DNA from: Enterococcus_D entomosocium
GTDB lineage: Bacteria > Bacillota > Bacilli > Lactobacillales > Enterococcaceae
Reading direction: 5' to 3' (one strand)
Length of the DNA: 64,000 bases
Assembly (NCBI RefSeq): GCF_030441895.1
Contig: NZ_JARJAS010000003.1
The notes beneath the pieces were generated by a model. It was not told the origin of the DNA, searched no databases, and saw only the letters and a list, made by a program, of their open reading frames with translations. The position numbers and the translations under genes are program-made. Below are positions 1 through 8,586 of this stretch, piece after piece. Numbering within the stretch: the first letter of the stretch is position 1; each line of letters begins with the position of its first letter.

Positions 1-214
1 CTTCATTGTCTGCTCTTTCTTGGGCATTGCGGTAGTCAATAATTTTCTCAATTCCCAGAGCTGCTAATTTTTTCTGATCGGCTTCTGTCAATTTGCTCAA
101 TTCGTCTGAGCGATATAGTTTTCCAGTCACTACGTATTTGCCCTCTTTGGTCCGATAGCCGCCAAAATCGCGAAAATTATACGCACCTTCTAAGGTTACT
201 TTTTCATTTGTCAT
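1..214 (-). CDS. Tyrosine-protein phosphatase family protein, N-terminal part (cut by window start)
   Basis: The first 71 codons of a minus-strand gene are present; the rest lies left of the window. The N-terminus contains NFRDFGGY (about residues 13-20) followed by GKLYRSDEL and an IIDYR strand, the typical start of the bacterial tyrosine/serine phosphatase family (Y_phosphatase3, PF13350). The catalytic CxxGKDR loop would lie outside the window, so activity cannot be judged. The ATG at 214 has an AAAGGAG ribosome-binding site 8-9 bases upstream. Only three bases separate it from the stop of the PRD regulator upstream, so the two are probably cotranscribed. Confidence 0.8.
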   Translation of the reverse strand, partial: MTNEKVTLEGAYNFRDFGGYRTKEGKYVVTGKLYRSDELSKLTEADQKKLAALGIEKIIDYRNAQERADNE

Positions 215-217
215 ACA

Positions 218-2098
218 CTACTCCTTTAAATAATTAATGAACGTCATAAAGTCCGTTGTCGCAGCTAGTTTGTTTACTTTATCCAACGAAGAACATTGTT
301 TGATCAAATGATCATTCAGCGGTTTCACTTTTAAGTGATCTTGTTCAGCAATCACTAATAAGAAAACGAGACGAACCGTCTGTTTGTACCAGAACACTGG
401 CTTTTTCAAGTTTGCAACGGCAATCACCGTTTCTGCACCAATCAGCGCATTGGGATGAGGGAAAGCGACTGACGGTAAGAAATCGGTTCCAAAAAAGGCT
501 TCTCGTTCAAAAACCAACGTTTCAAAATTCTCAGGCATTGAATACTGTTCTTTGATTTGTTGGCATAAAAAATGCAACACCGCTTCTTTTGTTTCAAATT
601 CTTGTTCACAGATGAATAACGATTCCTTAAAGTAGTTCAAAAGCACTTCTTCTGTGAAGATAGCGGCCAATGCGGCTTCGATCTTTTTGATCATATCCGG
701 TTGCATAAAATAATCAACATTCATAACAGGAATCGTTCCTTCGTAAGGAAGTGGAATCGAAGAAAAGATAAAATCGAACTCCTGCTCTTCGATCATTTGC
801 AAAAATTCATATGGATTGCATACCGTGACTTTCTTGATATAATTGCGAAAATAAAACTCAAATTTCTCTTTAAGGAAGGTATTGGCCGCTCGGCCGAGGT
901 CATTGACCACTAAAATATACTTGCGCTGTGTTTGCGAATTTTTCTTATTTAAAGCCACATCAAAGTGCATCGCCAAATAGCTGAGTTCATGATCACTGAT
1001 GGTCTTTTCAAATTGCTTTGCAATGACTTGACCGGCAATGATGGCTAAATCATAAGCGACATTACAGTGTACCTTCACCTCATTCAACAAAGGATTTTTC
1101 AGCTCGATCCCCAATTCGATCCGATCGATCAGCGGAGCAAAGTGCAACATCAACATCGTTTGCAGATCCAAGTCTTTGCTGAAATCGATTTGGCGGCTTT
1201 CCTTGATCGCTTTTAAAATTTTGCTGACCAATTCTGCTGCTTCATCTGAAACAGTCATCTTTTCATTTCTAGGGACTACTCGTTTGCCAACGATTTGCCC
1301 TAAAACATAATTTCGCTCGTATTCGGTAAAATGTACAGCACACTCTTTTTCAATTCTGGCGATGATTCGCTCTCCTAGTAATGTCTGCTCATCATTGGTC
1401 CTGCCGCTGATCGGTAGGTTTCGATCTAAGTAGCGGCCGCTTTGCATGCGTAAGACAGCGATCGCTAAATGATTCACCAGATTGTTCAAAATAGCCTCCG
1501 ACATGGGGTAGGCTTTTTGCGAAAACTCCGACGAAACGATCGCTTTTATCTGCTGGTGAAGAAGCGACGGTGTATCTTCGCTGATTGTGCCCTCTTCTAA
1601 CTGCTTGATATGGGTTCTTTGCAAATAATTACTAGCCATAAACCGTCTCAAGTCAAATTCGCTACCGCTAAGTTTCATTCCGTAATACGGCTTCGTTTGA
1701 ATGGAGAGCTGGTAATGGCTTAGTATCCGTCGCAGCTTTTTCAATTCTTGAGATAGCTTACTCTGAGAAATGAATAAGCGTTCGCAAAGCATTTCGGATT
1801 TAATATACGTTTCTTCTTGAATAAAGAATTCAATAATTCTAGAAACAAAGTCGTCATTGTGGGACGCTTGTTCTTTCCTTCGCTGAAAAGCTTCTTCGTT
1901 CGTTATTTGTAAATACAACCCACTCCCTTTTTTCGCTTGAATCATACAACCGTATCGTTCTTGATGCTGGTTGATTTCTTCTGCATAACGGCGAACGGTT
2001 TTTCTGCTAACACCCAACTCGGCAGCAGCCGCTTTACTCGTCATAAAACCGTCATGCTCCGAAAGTGTTCTTAACAACAATAGGCTTAATTTTTCCAT
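218..2098 (-). CDS. PRD-containing transcriptional regulator with EIIA domain (BglG/LicR/MtlR-like)
   Basis: A 626-residue PTS-controlled regulator. Order seen: N-terminal winged HTH (about 1-60), second Mga-like HTH (about 85-150), PRD1 (about 175-275, His210), PRD2 (about 290-385, His319 and His378), an EIIB-like segment (about 393-480) and a C-terminal EIIA domain (about 485-626) with His548 in a FPHPN motif. In this family, PRD and EIIA histidines are phosphorylated by HPr and EIIB to tune activity. The EIIB-like segment has Asn399 where an active EIIB has its cysteine, so that domain is probably not a phosphocarrier. No PTS permease lies next to it, and its target is unknown. It is followed after 3 bp by the phosphatase-family gene. 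Confidence 0.88.
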   Translation of the reverse strand: MEKLSLLLLRTLSEHDGFMTSKAAAAELGVSRKTVRRYAEEINQHQERYGCMIQAKKGSGLYLQITNEEAFQRRKEQASHNDDFVSRIIEFFIQEETYIKSEMLCERLFISQSKLSQELKKLRRILSHYQLSIQTKPYYGMKLSGSEFDLRRFMASNYLQRTHIKQLEEGTISEDTPSLLHQQIKAIVSSEFSQKAYPMSEAILNNLVNHLAIAVLRMQSGRYLDRNLPISGRTNDEQTLLGERIIARIEKECAVHFTEYERNYVLGQIVGKRVVPRNEKMTVSDEAAELVSKILKAIKESRQIDFSKDLDLQTMLMLHFAPLIDRIELGIELKNPLLNEVKVHCNVAYDLAIIAGQVIAKQFEKTISDHELSYLAMHFDVALNKKNSQTQRKYILVVNDLGRAANTFLKEKFEFYFRNYIKKVTVCNPYEFLQMIEEQEFDFIFSSIPLPYEGTIPVMNVDYFMQPDMIKKIEAALAAIFTEEVLLNYFKESLFICEQEFETKEAVLHFLCQQIKEQYSMPENFETLVFEREAFFGTDFLPSVAFPHPNALIGAETVIAVANLKKPVFWYKQTVRLVFLLVIAEQDHLKVKPLNDHLIKQCSSLDKVNKLAATTDFMTFINYLKE

Positions 2099-2297
2099 CT
2101 CTCTCTCCCTCGCTTACTAGTTTAGAGTCAAACCCAAGCAACCTCCATAGGTATATCTTCCCTTTCATTAAGGGAAATTTCTACAAGAAGTTGCTTGCCT
2201 TGTGCTTTGCTTCTTATCAAAAAAACGAATGGTCGTGACTTTCACTTTGTTGTTGCCACATATGACCGACCAATTTGTTTGAGTTTTCTTCTCCACA

Positions 2298-2340
2298 AAA
2301 AAAGACATGATCTTCACTCAATGAAGGTCATGTCTTTTTT
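2298..2340. terminator. Rho-independent terminator of the GH65/ABC operon
   Basis: An inverted repeat (AAAAAAGACATGA...TCATGTCTTTTTT) with about 17 paired bases and a short loop lies 3 bases after the stop of the LacI gene. A/T runs flank both sides, so it could work in both directions. It probably ends the minus-strand operon that starts near 11.6 kb or 10.9 kb. Confidence 0.85.
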
Positions 2341-2342
2341 AT

Positions 2343-3368
2343 TTAGCGAACCTCGCTAATTTTCTCTACCGACTGTCGCACTTTTAATTGATGGGGACTA
2401 ATTTTTCGATGGCTCGTTTCTGCTTGATTGGTGATGATGTCTGCTAGTAATTCAGCTGCATCATAACCGATTCGTTCCATATCTTGGGCAACGGTTGTTA
2501 ATTCAGGCGTTACGTAGCTAGCCAAAATAATATCATCGAACCCGATGACCGAAATATCTTCAGGAACCCGCAAGCCCATGTCTTTGATTCCTCGTATCGC
2601 TCCGATTGCCATAATATCACTAGCACAGAACAGTGCAGTGATTTCTTGATTGTTTTCTAACAGATTTTTACAAATCAAATAGGCAATTTCTTCTTCATAG
2701 TTGGCGTACTGGATATACGACTCATTCACTAACAAGCCATGCGCTGCCAAAGAAGCGCGGTAGCCTTTTTCTCTAAGTTCACTGACATTGGCATCACGAC
2801 TCCCGTTGATCATGCCAATTTGTCGATGATTATTGGCAATCAAAAAATCCACAGCTTCTTGCGCCGCTTTTTCATTGTCAATCGAAACCAAGCCGATCTT
2901 AGGATTGTCGATTTCCATATCAATCAGAACTGTCGGCAAAGAGGTTTGCTGTACTTCCTGGTAGTAAGGATCGGTGGTTTTTAACCCTTGAATCACTACA
3001 CCAGTGATATTGTGCTCATTGCAGAACTGACTAAACGTCTTTTGCTTTTGTTTCTCAGTACTTGTCCCATAAAAGACAAACTCAAAATCTGACTGATCCG
3101 TATAACGATAGACCCCATTCAACACTTCCAAAGGCATCGTTGATTTTCGGTTGAAATTCAACTCATTTAAAATCAAGGCGATGGTTTGTTGTTTCTTGGA
3201 AGACAGTGTCCTTGCTGCCATGTTTGGGGAATAGTCTAATTCTTTCGCTATTTTTAAAATTTCTTGCTTGGTTTGCTGGTTGATATCACTATACCCGTTA
3301 AAAACTTTGGATACAGTCGCTATTGATACACCGGCTGCCTTTGCCACATCGCGAATCGTTGTTCGCAT
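2343..3368 (-). CDS. LacI-family transcriptional regulator of the alpha-glucoside locus
   Basis: A 341-residue LacI/GalR repressor. The HTH is at residues 3-25 (TIRDVAKAAG, then SIATVSKVFNG), followed by the hinge and a periplasmic-binding-like effector domain ending in a typical SVIGFDD...TTVAQD stretch. It is the last gene of the operon, 3 bp after the second GH65 gene. It probably represses the operon; likely operators are the CTAAAACGTTTT-type palindromes at 10936-10945 and 11781-11794, which share the central CG of LacI-family sites. The effector is presumably an alpha-glucoside or its phosphorylysis product (inference). Confidence 0.9.
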   Translation of the reverse strand: MRTTIRDVAKAAGVSIATVSKVFNGYSDINQQTKQEILKIAKELDYSPNMAARTLSSKKQQTIALILNELNFNRKSTMPLEVLNGVYRYTDQSDFEFVFYGTSTEKQKQKTFSQFCNEHNITGVVIQGLKTTDPYYQEVQQTSLPTVLIDMEIDNPKIGLVSIDNEKAAQEAVDFLIANNHRQIGMINGSRDANVSELREKGYRASLAAHGLLVNESYIQYANYEEEIAYLICKNLLENNQEITALFCASDIMAIGAIRGIKDMGLRVPEDISVIGFDDIILASYVTPELTTVAQDMERIGYDAAELLADIITNQAETSHRKISPHQLKVRQSVEKISEVR

Positions 3369-3371
3369 TTG

Positions 3372-5498
3372 CTATCTCTCCTTTATCCAAATACCACCAT
3401 CAGTCTTCGTAGCGAGCAATTGGGTTGTCTCCGCTAACTGACAGTCAATATCGCGATCCTTTAAACTGATTTTAACAGGTTCTCCTTGATAAAAGAGCGT
3501 AAATTTTAGTTCTTTTATTTTCTGTGGCAAATGATTCGCTAATCGCAGGCCTTGATCGTAATACAACCCTGCAAAACCGTAAATCAAGCTCAGCCAGCTT
3601 CCACCCATATTTGCTGCGTGAATGCCATCGACAACGTTTTTTTGGAGATCCGTTAAATCCATCAAAGCCGTATCCATAAAATAACGATAGGCTTTTTCAG
3701 AATCCCCAATTCGACTCGCCATCACGCTAAAAATAGAACGAGACAAGGAGGAATCATGCGTCGTCACTTGTTCGTAATAGTCATAATCTTTTTTTAATTG
3801 CTCAAGACTGAAGTCTCCTGTATAGAGCATTTGGGCCAAAACCGTATCGGCTTGCTTACAGACTTGATGTTTGTAGATGACCATTGGATGATAATGCAAC
3901 AGGAGAGGATACTTTTCAGCAGGTGTAGTTTCAAATGGCCAGACTGCTTGTTCTAAGAATCCATCGTCTTGCTTCGTAATCCCTCGCTGTTCATCGTAAC
4001 CAAAGTACATTAAGTCGGCTGCTTGCTGCCAAGCACTAATTGTTTCTTGGTATTTACCATACCGCTGTGCTAACTCAATGGCATAATATAGATTATTTTG
4101 AACCATTTTATTCGTATAAAAATTATTATTAACAAGGGCACTGTACTCATCAGGTCCAGTCACTCCATTGATGCAAAAGGCAAGTTTGCCCTCTTTTTCT
4201 ACTAGATCGCCATAGCTCAACCAGAATTTCGCCGTTTCAAAAACAACTTCACTGCCAACCGTTTCGATGAATGCCTGGTCGCCAGTCACTCGTTCATACA
4301 ATTGGAATGCATAAACGATATCCGCATTGATATGGACTTGGGCAGTTCCCGCTGGATAATAAGCACTCGTCTCATTTCCATCAATTGTTCGCCAGGCAAA
4401 CAAAGCACCCTCTTGGCTTAGCTCCTGCGCCCGTTGTTTGGCTTGCGGCAAGATCTTCCCGCGATAGGAAAGCAATGCCTTGGCTATTTCAGGGTTCGTG
4501 AAAATAAAAAATGGCAACAGATACATTTCCGTATCCCAGAAGTAATGCCCTTCATATCCCTCGCCAGTCAATCCTTTGGCTGCGAAATTTGTTCTGCCGT
4601 CTCGCCCCGCACCTTGATTCAAATGAAACAAATTGAACCGAATGCCTTTTTGAAGAACTGGATCTCCTTCGATTTGGATATCACTTGCCGCCCAAAATTG
4701 CTGATAACTTTGTTGCTGCTCTTGCAAGAGAACTTCAAAATCGGCTAACTCTTGGTTAAAAGGTGTTTCGTGATTTTGATTATCTTCAAGTAGTTTCATT
4801 TGGAAAACCGTCGTAAGCGTTTCCTCTGCTTGTAATTGCTTTTCGCCATTGATCACTCGAATTGCTATACTTCGTTGACTATTTTCAGCAGTCCAAATCG
4901 CATAATCCTGATAATCAGCTTTTCGTAAGTGATGTGCTTTACTAGCAACCCGAGGATCATCTGTTTGAACAATTGCTGCTTTTTGTTCTAACGGATGTGT
5001 TATGGAAATTGGCTCTGAGAAATTGGTGTTCTTAATTTGATACTGACAGACGTAAAGTTCACTTCGTGTCACAGAGGCAAACGACTGCATCACCAATTCA
5101 AAAGTTTTACCTAGTGGCGTTACTACTTTATAGGATTCATCCAACACGCCTTTTTCCAAATCCAAAGTCATTTGTATAGGCTTTACTTGCCATTCTGAAA
5201 CACTAGAGTCCTCGTCACCAATCTGTAAACGTACGCCTCTTAGATTCGGCAGCTTGATGATCGTCTGATGCTCTTTGGCATAGCCGTATGCCCATTCACC
5301 ATATTGGATCGTCTCACTATCAAAAAAACCATTAACAAAGGAGCCTGGGTTTCCCTTGTAAAGCTCATTGACTTTTAAGGGGTGACCTGCACGCACGCCA
5401 ATTTGACCATTGCCAACTGCAAACAATGTTTCTAAGTATTCAGGGGTTTGATGAGAAAGTTCCTGTGCTCTTACTTTAAATGAATCATTTTTCGCCAT
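3372..5498 (-). CDS. Glycoside hydrolase family 65 disaccharide phosphorylase (second GH65)
   Basis: A 708-residue GH65 protein: N-terminal beta-sandwich, (alpha/alpha)6 barrel and small C-terminal sheet. The general acid is Glu451 in GVTGPDEYS; the KQAD phosphate-binding region is also present. GH65 phosphorylases split alpha-glucosidic disaccharides with phosphate to give beta-glucose 1-phosphate. The substrate-loop region reads WRTIDGNETSAYYPAGTAQ (369-387), unlike the WEAAWPEDGE version in the other GH65 here, so the two probably differ in specificity; which disaccharide cannot be read from sequence. No signal peptide. The start ATG has AAGGAG upstream; the gene overlaps the upstream permease by 14 bp. 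Confidence 0.88.
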   Translation of the reverse strand: MAKNDSFKVRAQELSHQTPEYLETLFAVGNGQIGVRAGHPLKVNELYKGNPGSFVNGFFDSETIQYGEWAYGYAKEHQTIIKLPNLRGVRLQIGDEDSSVSEWQVKPIQMTLDLEKGVLDESYKVVTPLGKTFELVMQSFASVTRSELYVCQYQIKNTNFSEPISITHPLEQKAAIVQTDDPRVASKAHHLRKADYQDYAIWTAENSQRSIAIRVINGEKQLQAEETLTTVFQMKLLEDNQNHETPFNQELADFEVLLQEQQQSYQQFWAASDIQIEGDPVLQKGIRFNLFHLNQGAGRDGRTNFAAKGLTGEGYEGHYFWDTEMYLLPFFIFTNPEIAKALLSYRGKILPQAKQRAQELSQEGALFAWRTIDGNETSAYYPAGTAQVHINADIVYAFQLYERVTGDQAFIETVGSEVVFETAKFWLSYGDLVEKEGKLAFCINGVTGPDEYSALVNNNFYTNKMVQNNLYYAIELAQRYGKYQETISAWQQAADLMYFGYDEQRGITKQDDGFLEQAVWPFETTPAEKYPLLLHYHPMVIYKHQVCKQADTVLAQMLYTGDFSLEQLKKDYDYYEQVTTHDSSLSRSIFSVMASRIGDSEKAYRYFMDTALMDLTDLQKNVVDGIHAANMGGSWLSLIYGFAGLYYDQGLRLANHLPQKIKELKFTLFYQGEPVKISLKDRDIDCQLAETTQLLATKTDGGIWIKER

Positions 5499-6321
5499 CC
5501 ATTCGCACTCCTTGTAAGAAATATTTGTTGAACAGCAAGTAAATGATCACAATGGGAATGATCGTGATCACACTTGCCGCCATCGTCTGATCCCATCGTA
5601 CACCACCATTTCGACTTTGGAAAGTCTGCAACCCTAGAGTCAAAGTATATTTACTTGGTGTGGTCAAATAGAGCATTGGTTTCATGAATTCATTCCAAAA
5701 GCCCATAAAAATAAAGACAGCTTGTGTTGCGATGGATGGTTTTGCTAATGGCATCACGATACGAAAGAATGTTTGAAATCTGCCGAGACCATCGATTGCC
5801 GCAGCTTCTTCCACATCTTTTGGAAAAGATAAAAAGAATTGACGCATCATAAAGATATTCCCGATGTTGATCGCAGCTGGTAAAATCAACGCTGAAAAAC
5901 TATCTAACATTCCTAGATTCATCAAGATTAAGTAATTTGGAATCAACAAAACCTGAGCTGGCACCATCATCAATGCCAAAAATCCATAGTAAATTCGTTC
6001 ACGCCCCGGAAAATTTAATCTTGCTAAGGCATAACCTGCCATCGTATTTAATAAAATATTGATGGTCGTTCCAATAACGGATATAATCACGGAGTTTAGA
6101 AACCAGCGCATAAACAAAGAAGAGCGCCCCAAGACATATCGAAAATTGTCTAAAGTAAACTCATTGGGGATCAAACTCATATCCCCAGAAACAATTTCTC
6201 TATAGGGTTTGAAAGATGCAGCAATTGCCCAGACAAAAGGATAAAAGGTCAGTACTGCATAAAGAATCAAGATCGTATAAAGCAAAATCTTTAAAATTTT
6301 TGTTTTCTCTTTTCCTCTCAC
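5485..6321 (-). CDS. ABC sugar transporter permease, MalG-like (CUT1)
   Basis: A 278-residue inner-membrane permease with about six transmembrane helices and the EAA loop EEAAAIDGLGRFQTFFRIVMP near residues 185-205, which docks the ATPase. It starts at GTG 6321 after GAGGGT and follows the MalF-like permease by 5 bp. With the partner permease and the lipoprotein at 7298-8575 it forms the importer for the substrate of the two GH65 phosphorylases. No ATPase gene is in the operon. Confidence 0.92.
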   Translation of the reverse strand: MRGKEKTKILKILLYTILILYAVLTFYPFVWAIAASFKPYREIVSGDMSLIPNEFTLDNFRYVLGRSSLFMRWFLNSVIISVIGTTINILLNTMAGYALARLNFPGRERIYYGFLALMMVPAQVLLIPNYLILMNLGMLDSFSALILPAAINIGNIFMMRQFFLSFPKDVEEAAAIDGLGRFQTFFRIVMPLAKPSIATQAVFIFMGFWNEFMKPMLYLTTPSKYTLTLGLQTFQSRNGGVRWDQTMAASVITIIPIVIIYLLFNKYFLQGVRMDGEK

Positions 6322-6326
6322 GGACG

Positions 6327-7238
6327 TTACCCTCTTTCTTTGTTCAATTTTTCTGCTAAAAGTGACGTGATAAAGATAATAATTGCTAAAACGATCGCTA
6401 ATGCTGCCGCATACCCCATCGTGTTCATTTGTCCAAAGGCGTATTGGTAAATCATTAGTGACAAGGTCAGAGTCGAATTGTTGGGTCCCCCTGATCCGTT
6501 CGAGAAGATATACGCCTGGTCAAACATCTGAAAGGTACCAATGATCCCCGTCAGCAGTACATAGGTAGTGATTGGGCGTAGATAAGGAATCGTGATATAC
6601 CGTAATTTATCCACGGTTGTCGCACCATCGATCTCTGCTGCTTCGTACAAAGAATGAGGCAGATCAACTAAAGAAGCCAAATAGATCGTCATATAATAAG
6701 GCACGGTCGACCAGATATTCATTACCATAATCACTTTCAACGCATAGGCCGGTTCTTGTAAAAAATTGATTGGTTCTGAGTAAAATCCTAAATTCATAAA
6801 TAAGTCATTGACTGGACCGTAAATATTAAAAATAAACATAAAGATGATCGTCAATGCTGAACTAGAAGTTAAAGTTGGCAAAAAATAAACCATCCGAAAC
6901 AGTTTCTTCCCCTTGATTCCTTTGCTGCTTAAAATATACGCGATAATCAAAGCAAAAATCGTTTGTAACGGAACGACGACCAAGGCAAACGTGGCCGTAT
7001 TTCTAAGAGCGATTCGCGCTTTTTGATCGGTGAAGATACGTAAATAGTTTTCTATCCCTTTAAAAGAAAATGTATTGGTAAACAAATTGACGTCGTTGAA
7101 AGATAGATAAAAAGCAAAGAGAACAGCTAAGACGAAAAAGATTCCTACGACAATGATTGCTGGAGCCAGAAAGAGCCACGCTTGTCGGATTTCTTGCCAT
7201 TGGCTTTTTGTATAGTTAGTTTTTTTTCGTTCCATCAT
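6327..7238 (-). CDS. ABC sugar transporter permease, MalF/UgpA-like (CUT1)
   Basis: A 303-residue permease with six predicted membrane helices and the EAA loop (YEAAEIDGATTVDKLRYITIP). It sits between the binding-protein gene and the MalG-like permease. Two tandem ATGs open the frame; AAAGGTGA precedes them. It is the partner subunit for uptake of an alpha-glucoside, judged from the flanking GH65 enzymes. Confidence 0.92.
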   Translation of the reverse strand: MMERKKTNYTKSQWQEIRQAWLFLAPAIIVVGIFFVLAVLFAFYLSFNDVNLFTNTFSFKGIENYLRIFTDQKARIALRNTATFALVVVPLQTIFALIIAYILSSKGIKGKKLFRMVYFLPTLTSSSALTIIFMFIFNIYGPVNDLFMNLGFYSEPINFLQEPAYALKVIMVMNIWSTVPYYMTIYLASLVDLPHSLYEAAEIDGATTVDKLRYITIPYLRPITTYVLLTGIIGTFQMFDQAYIFSNGSGGPNNSTLTLSLMIYQYAFGQMNTMGYAAALAIVLAIIIFITSLLAEKLNKERG

Positions 7239-7264
7239 GTTGTCACCTTTCCCAAAAGAAAAGA

Positions 7265-7280
7265 GAGAGGAGTTCCTCTC
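7265..7280 (-). repeat. Intercistronic hairpin after the ABC binding-protein gene
   Basis: A perfect inverted repeat, GAGAGGA-GT-TCCTCTC, lies between the binding-protein gene and the permease genes. On the minus strand it is followed by TCTTTTCTTTT, a weak terminator or mRNA-stabilising stem. Such stems often keep binding-protein levels above permease levels; the effect here is inferred. Confidence 0.5.
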
Positions 7281-7297
7281 CCTCGTTCAAATTCAGA

Positions 7298-8575
7298 CTA
7301 GTTTGCTGTAATATCTGCGTTCGCTTGTTCATCAGCAGCTTCCATTGCTTCTTCAAAGGTCATGTTTCCATTTAAAGCATTCGGTAAAAAGTTTTGATAG
7401 GCTTTGTTGATCGTATCTAAAGTGGTGCCCTTTTGCCAAATCGTTGCATAATCCCAAGCCTCTAGGTGAACATTCAAGTCACTGTTTTCTGTGATTTTGG
7501 CCGCATCTGCTACATCTTGACGACTAGGTAATGTCCCGGTTCCTTCAACCCATGCTTGCATACCGCTTTGACCAGTAGCGTGTTGAATCCATTTATCTGC
7601 CAAGGCACTTTTTTCAGTCCCAACATATTTTCCCCAACCGACAGAAAACATCATTGACCCTTCCGTTCCTTTATACGTTGGCATTTCTTTTACAACAAAA
7701 GGAATATCAGGAAATTCTGTCTTAAGTGTCTCATACACCCAGTTTCCTTCATCCATGATCGCAATTTTTCCAGAACCAAAAGCTTCGCCGTTCCAACCTG
7801 TTCCGATATCTTGCGGTGTAACAGCTGCTTTCGTATCGACCAACTCTTTTAAAATAGAAAGATTATCAACTACTGCTGGATCAGCCAAATTAGCCGTCCC
7901 ATCTTCATTGATTGGTTGAGCATTTTCCCGCGTTGCAAAATGATAGTTGCGAGCCATATCTTGGTTATAGCTCATGGCAAAAACATTTCCGTCACCATAC
8001 GCCTCATTGATTTTTTCTTGGAACGACGGCAGCCACTCAACATACGCTTCAAGTGTGTCTGGCACTTCATCGATCGACACACCCGCTTCTTCAAAAATCG
8101 CTGTATTGAAATAGAGTGCTAAAGTTGACATATCTTTGGGAACAGCCTGCAGTTGTCCATCCGAAGTCGTAAAAGCATCGATCAAGCTATCATAAAACTG
8201 CTCACTTTCAAAATTAGCCGGATCCAGTTCTGCAAGTGTGCCATTCTCTGAGAACCATGGGAACATATAGGCATCCACGTAAAAGACATCTGGTGCCGTT
8301 CTACCAGCCATGTCAGCTTGAATTTGGGTATTATAATCGGTATATACTTTCTTTTCAACTGTTGCACCCGTTGCTTCTTCAAAAGATTGGATCATCTCAT
8401 CCAACGATTTTTCTTCTGCCTCGTTGCCACCCCAAACACCGATCGTTAACGAATCCCCTGTGAAATCCGTCTGATCTGTCGAACTACTGGTGTCTTCGTT
8501 TCCCCCACAAGCTGCCAGCACCACTGCTGCAGACAATAGAAGCCCTGTTCCTACTACTTTTTTCCATCCAGTCAT
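7298..8575 (-). CDS. ABC transporter sugar-binding lipoprotein (CUT1 family)
   Basis: A 425-residue extracellular solute-binding protein. The N-terminus MTGWKKVVGTGLLLSAAVVL ends in the lipobox LAAC, so it is a lipid-anchored receptor. The mature part begins with a Ser/Thr/Asp-rich linker and continues as a family-1 solute-binding fold (TIGVWGGNEAEEKSLDEMI). It lies 11 bp after the first GH65 gene. The ligand is probably an alpha-glucosidic di- or oligosaccharide, from operon context only. Confidence 0.92.
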   Translation of the reverse strand: MTGWKKVVGTGLLLSAAVVLAACGGNEDTSSSTDQTDFTGDSLTIGVWGGNEAEEKSLDEMIQSFEEATGATVEKKVYTDYNTQIQADMAGRTAPDVFYVDAYMFPWFSENGTLAELDPANFESEQFYDSLIDAFTTSDGQLQAVPKDMSTLALYFNTAIFEEAGVSIDEVPDTLEAYVEWLPSFQEKINEAYGDGNVFAMSYNQDMARNYHFATRENAQPINEDGTANLADPAVVDNLSILKELVDTKAAVTPQDIGTGWNGEAFGSGKIAIMDEGNWVYETLKTEFPDIPFVVKEMPTYKGTEGSMMFSVGWGKYVGTEKSALADKWIQHATGQSGMQAWVEGTGTLPSRQDVADAAKITENSDLNVHLEAWDYATIWQKGTTLDTINKAYQNFLPNALNGNMTFEEAMEAADEQANADITAN

Positions 8576-8586
8576 TTTATTTCCCC

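Noticed and set aside
2115..2140. Possible MerR-like TTGACTCTAAACTAG promoter before the PRD regulator
   Set aside because: Too close to the start codon and no regulator of that type nearby.
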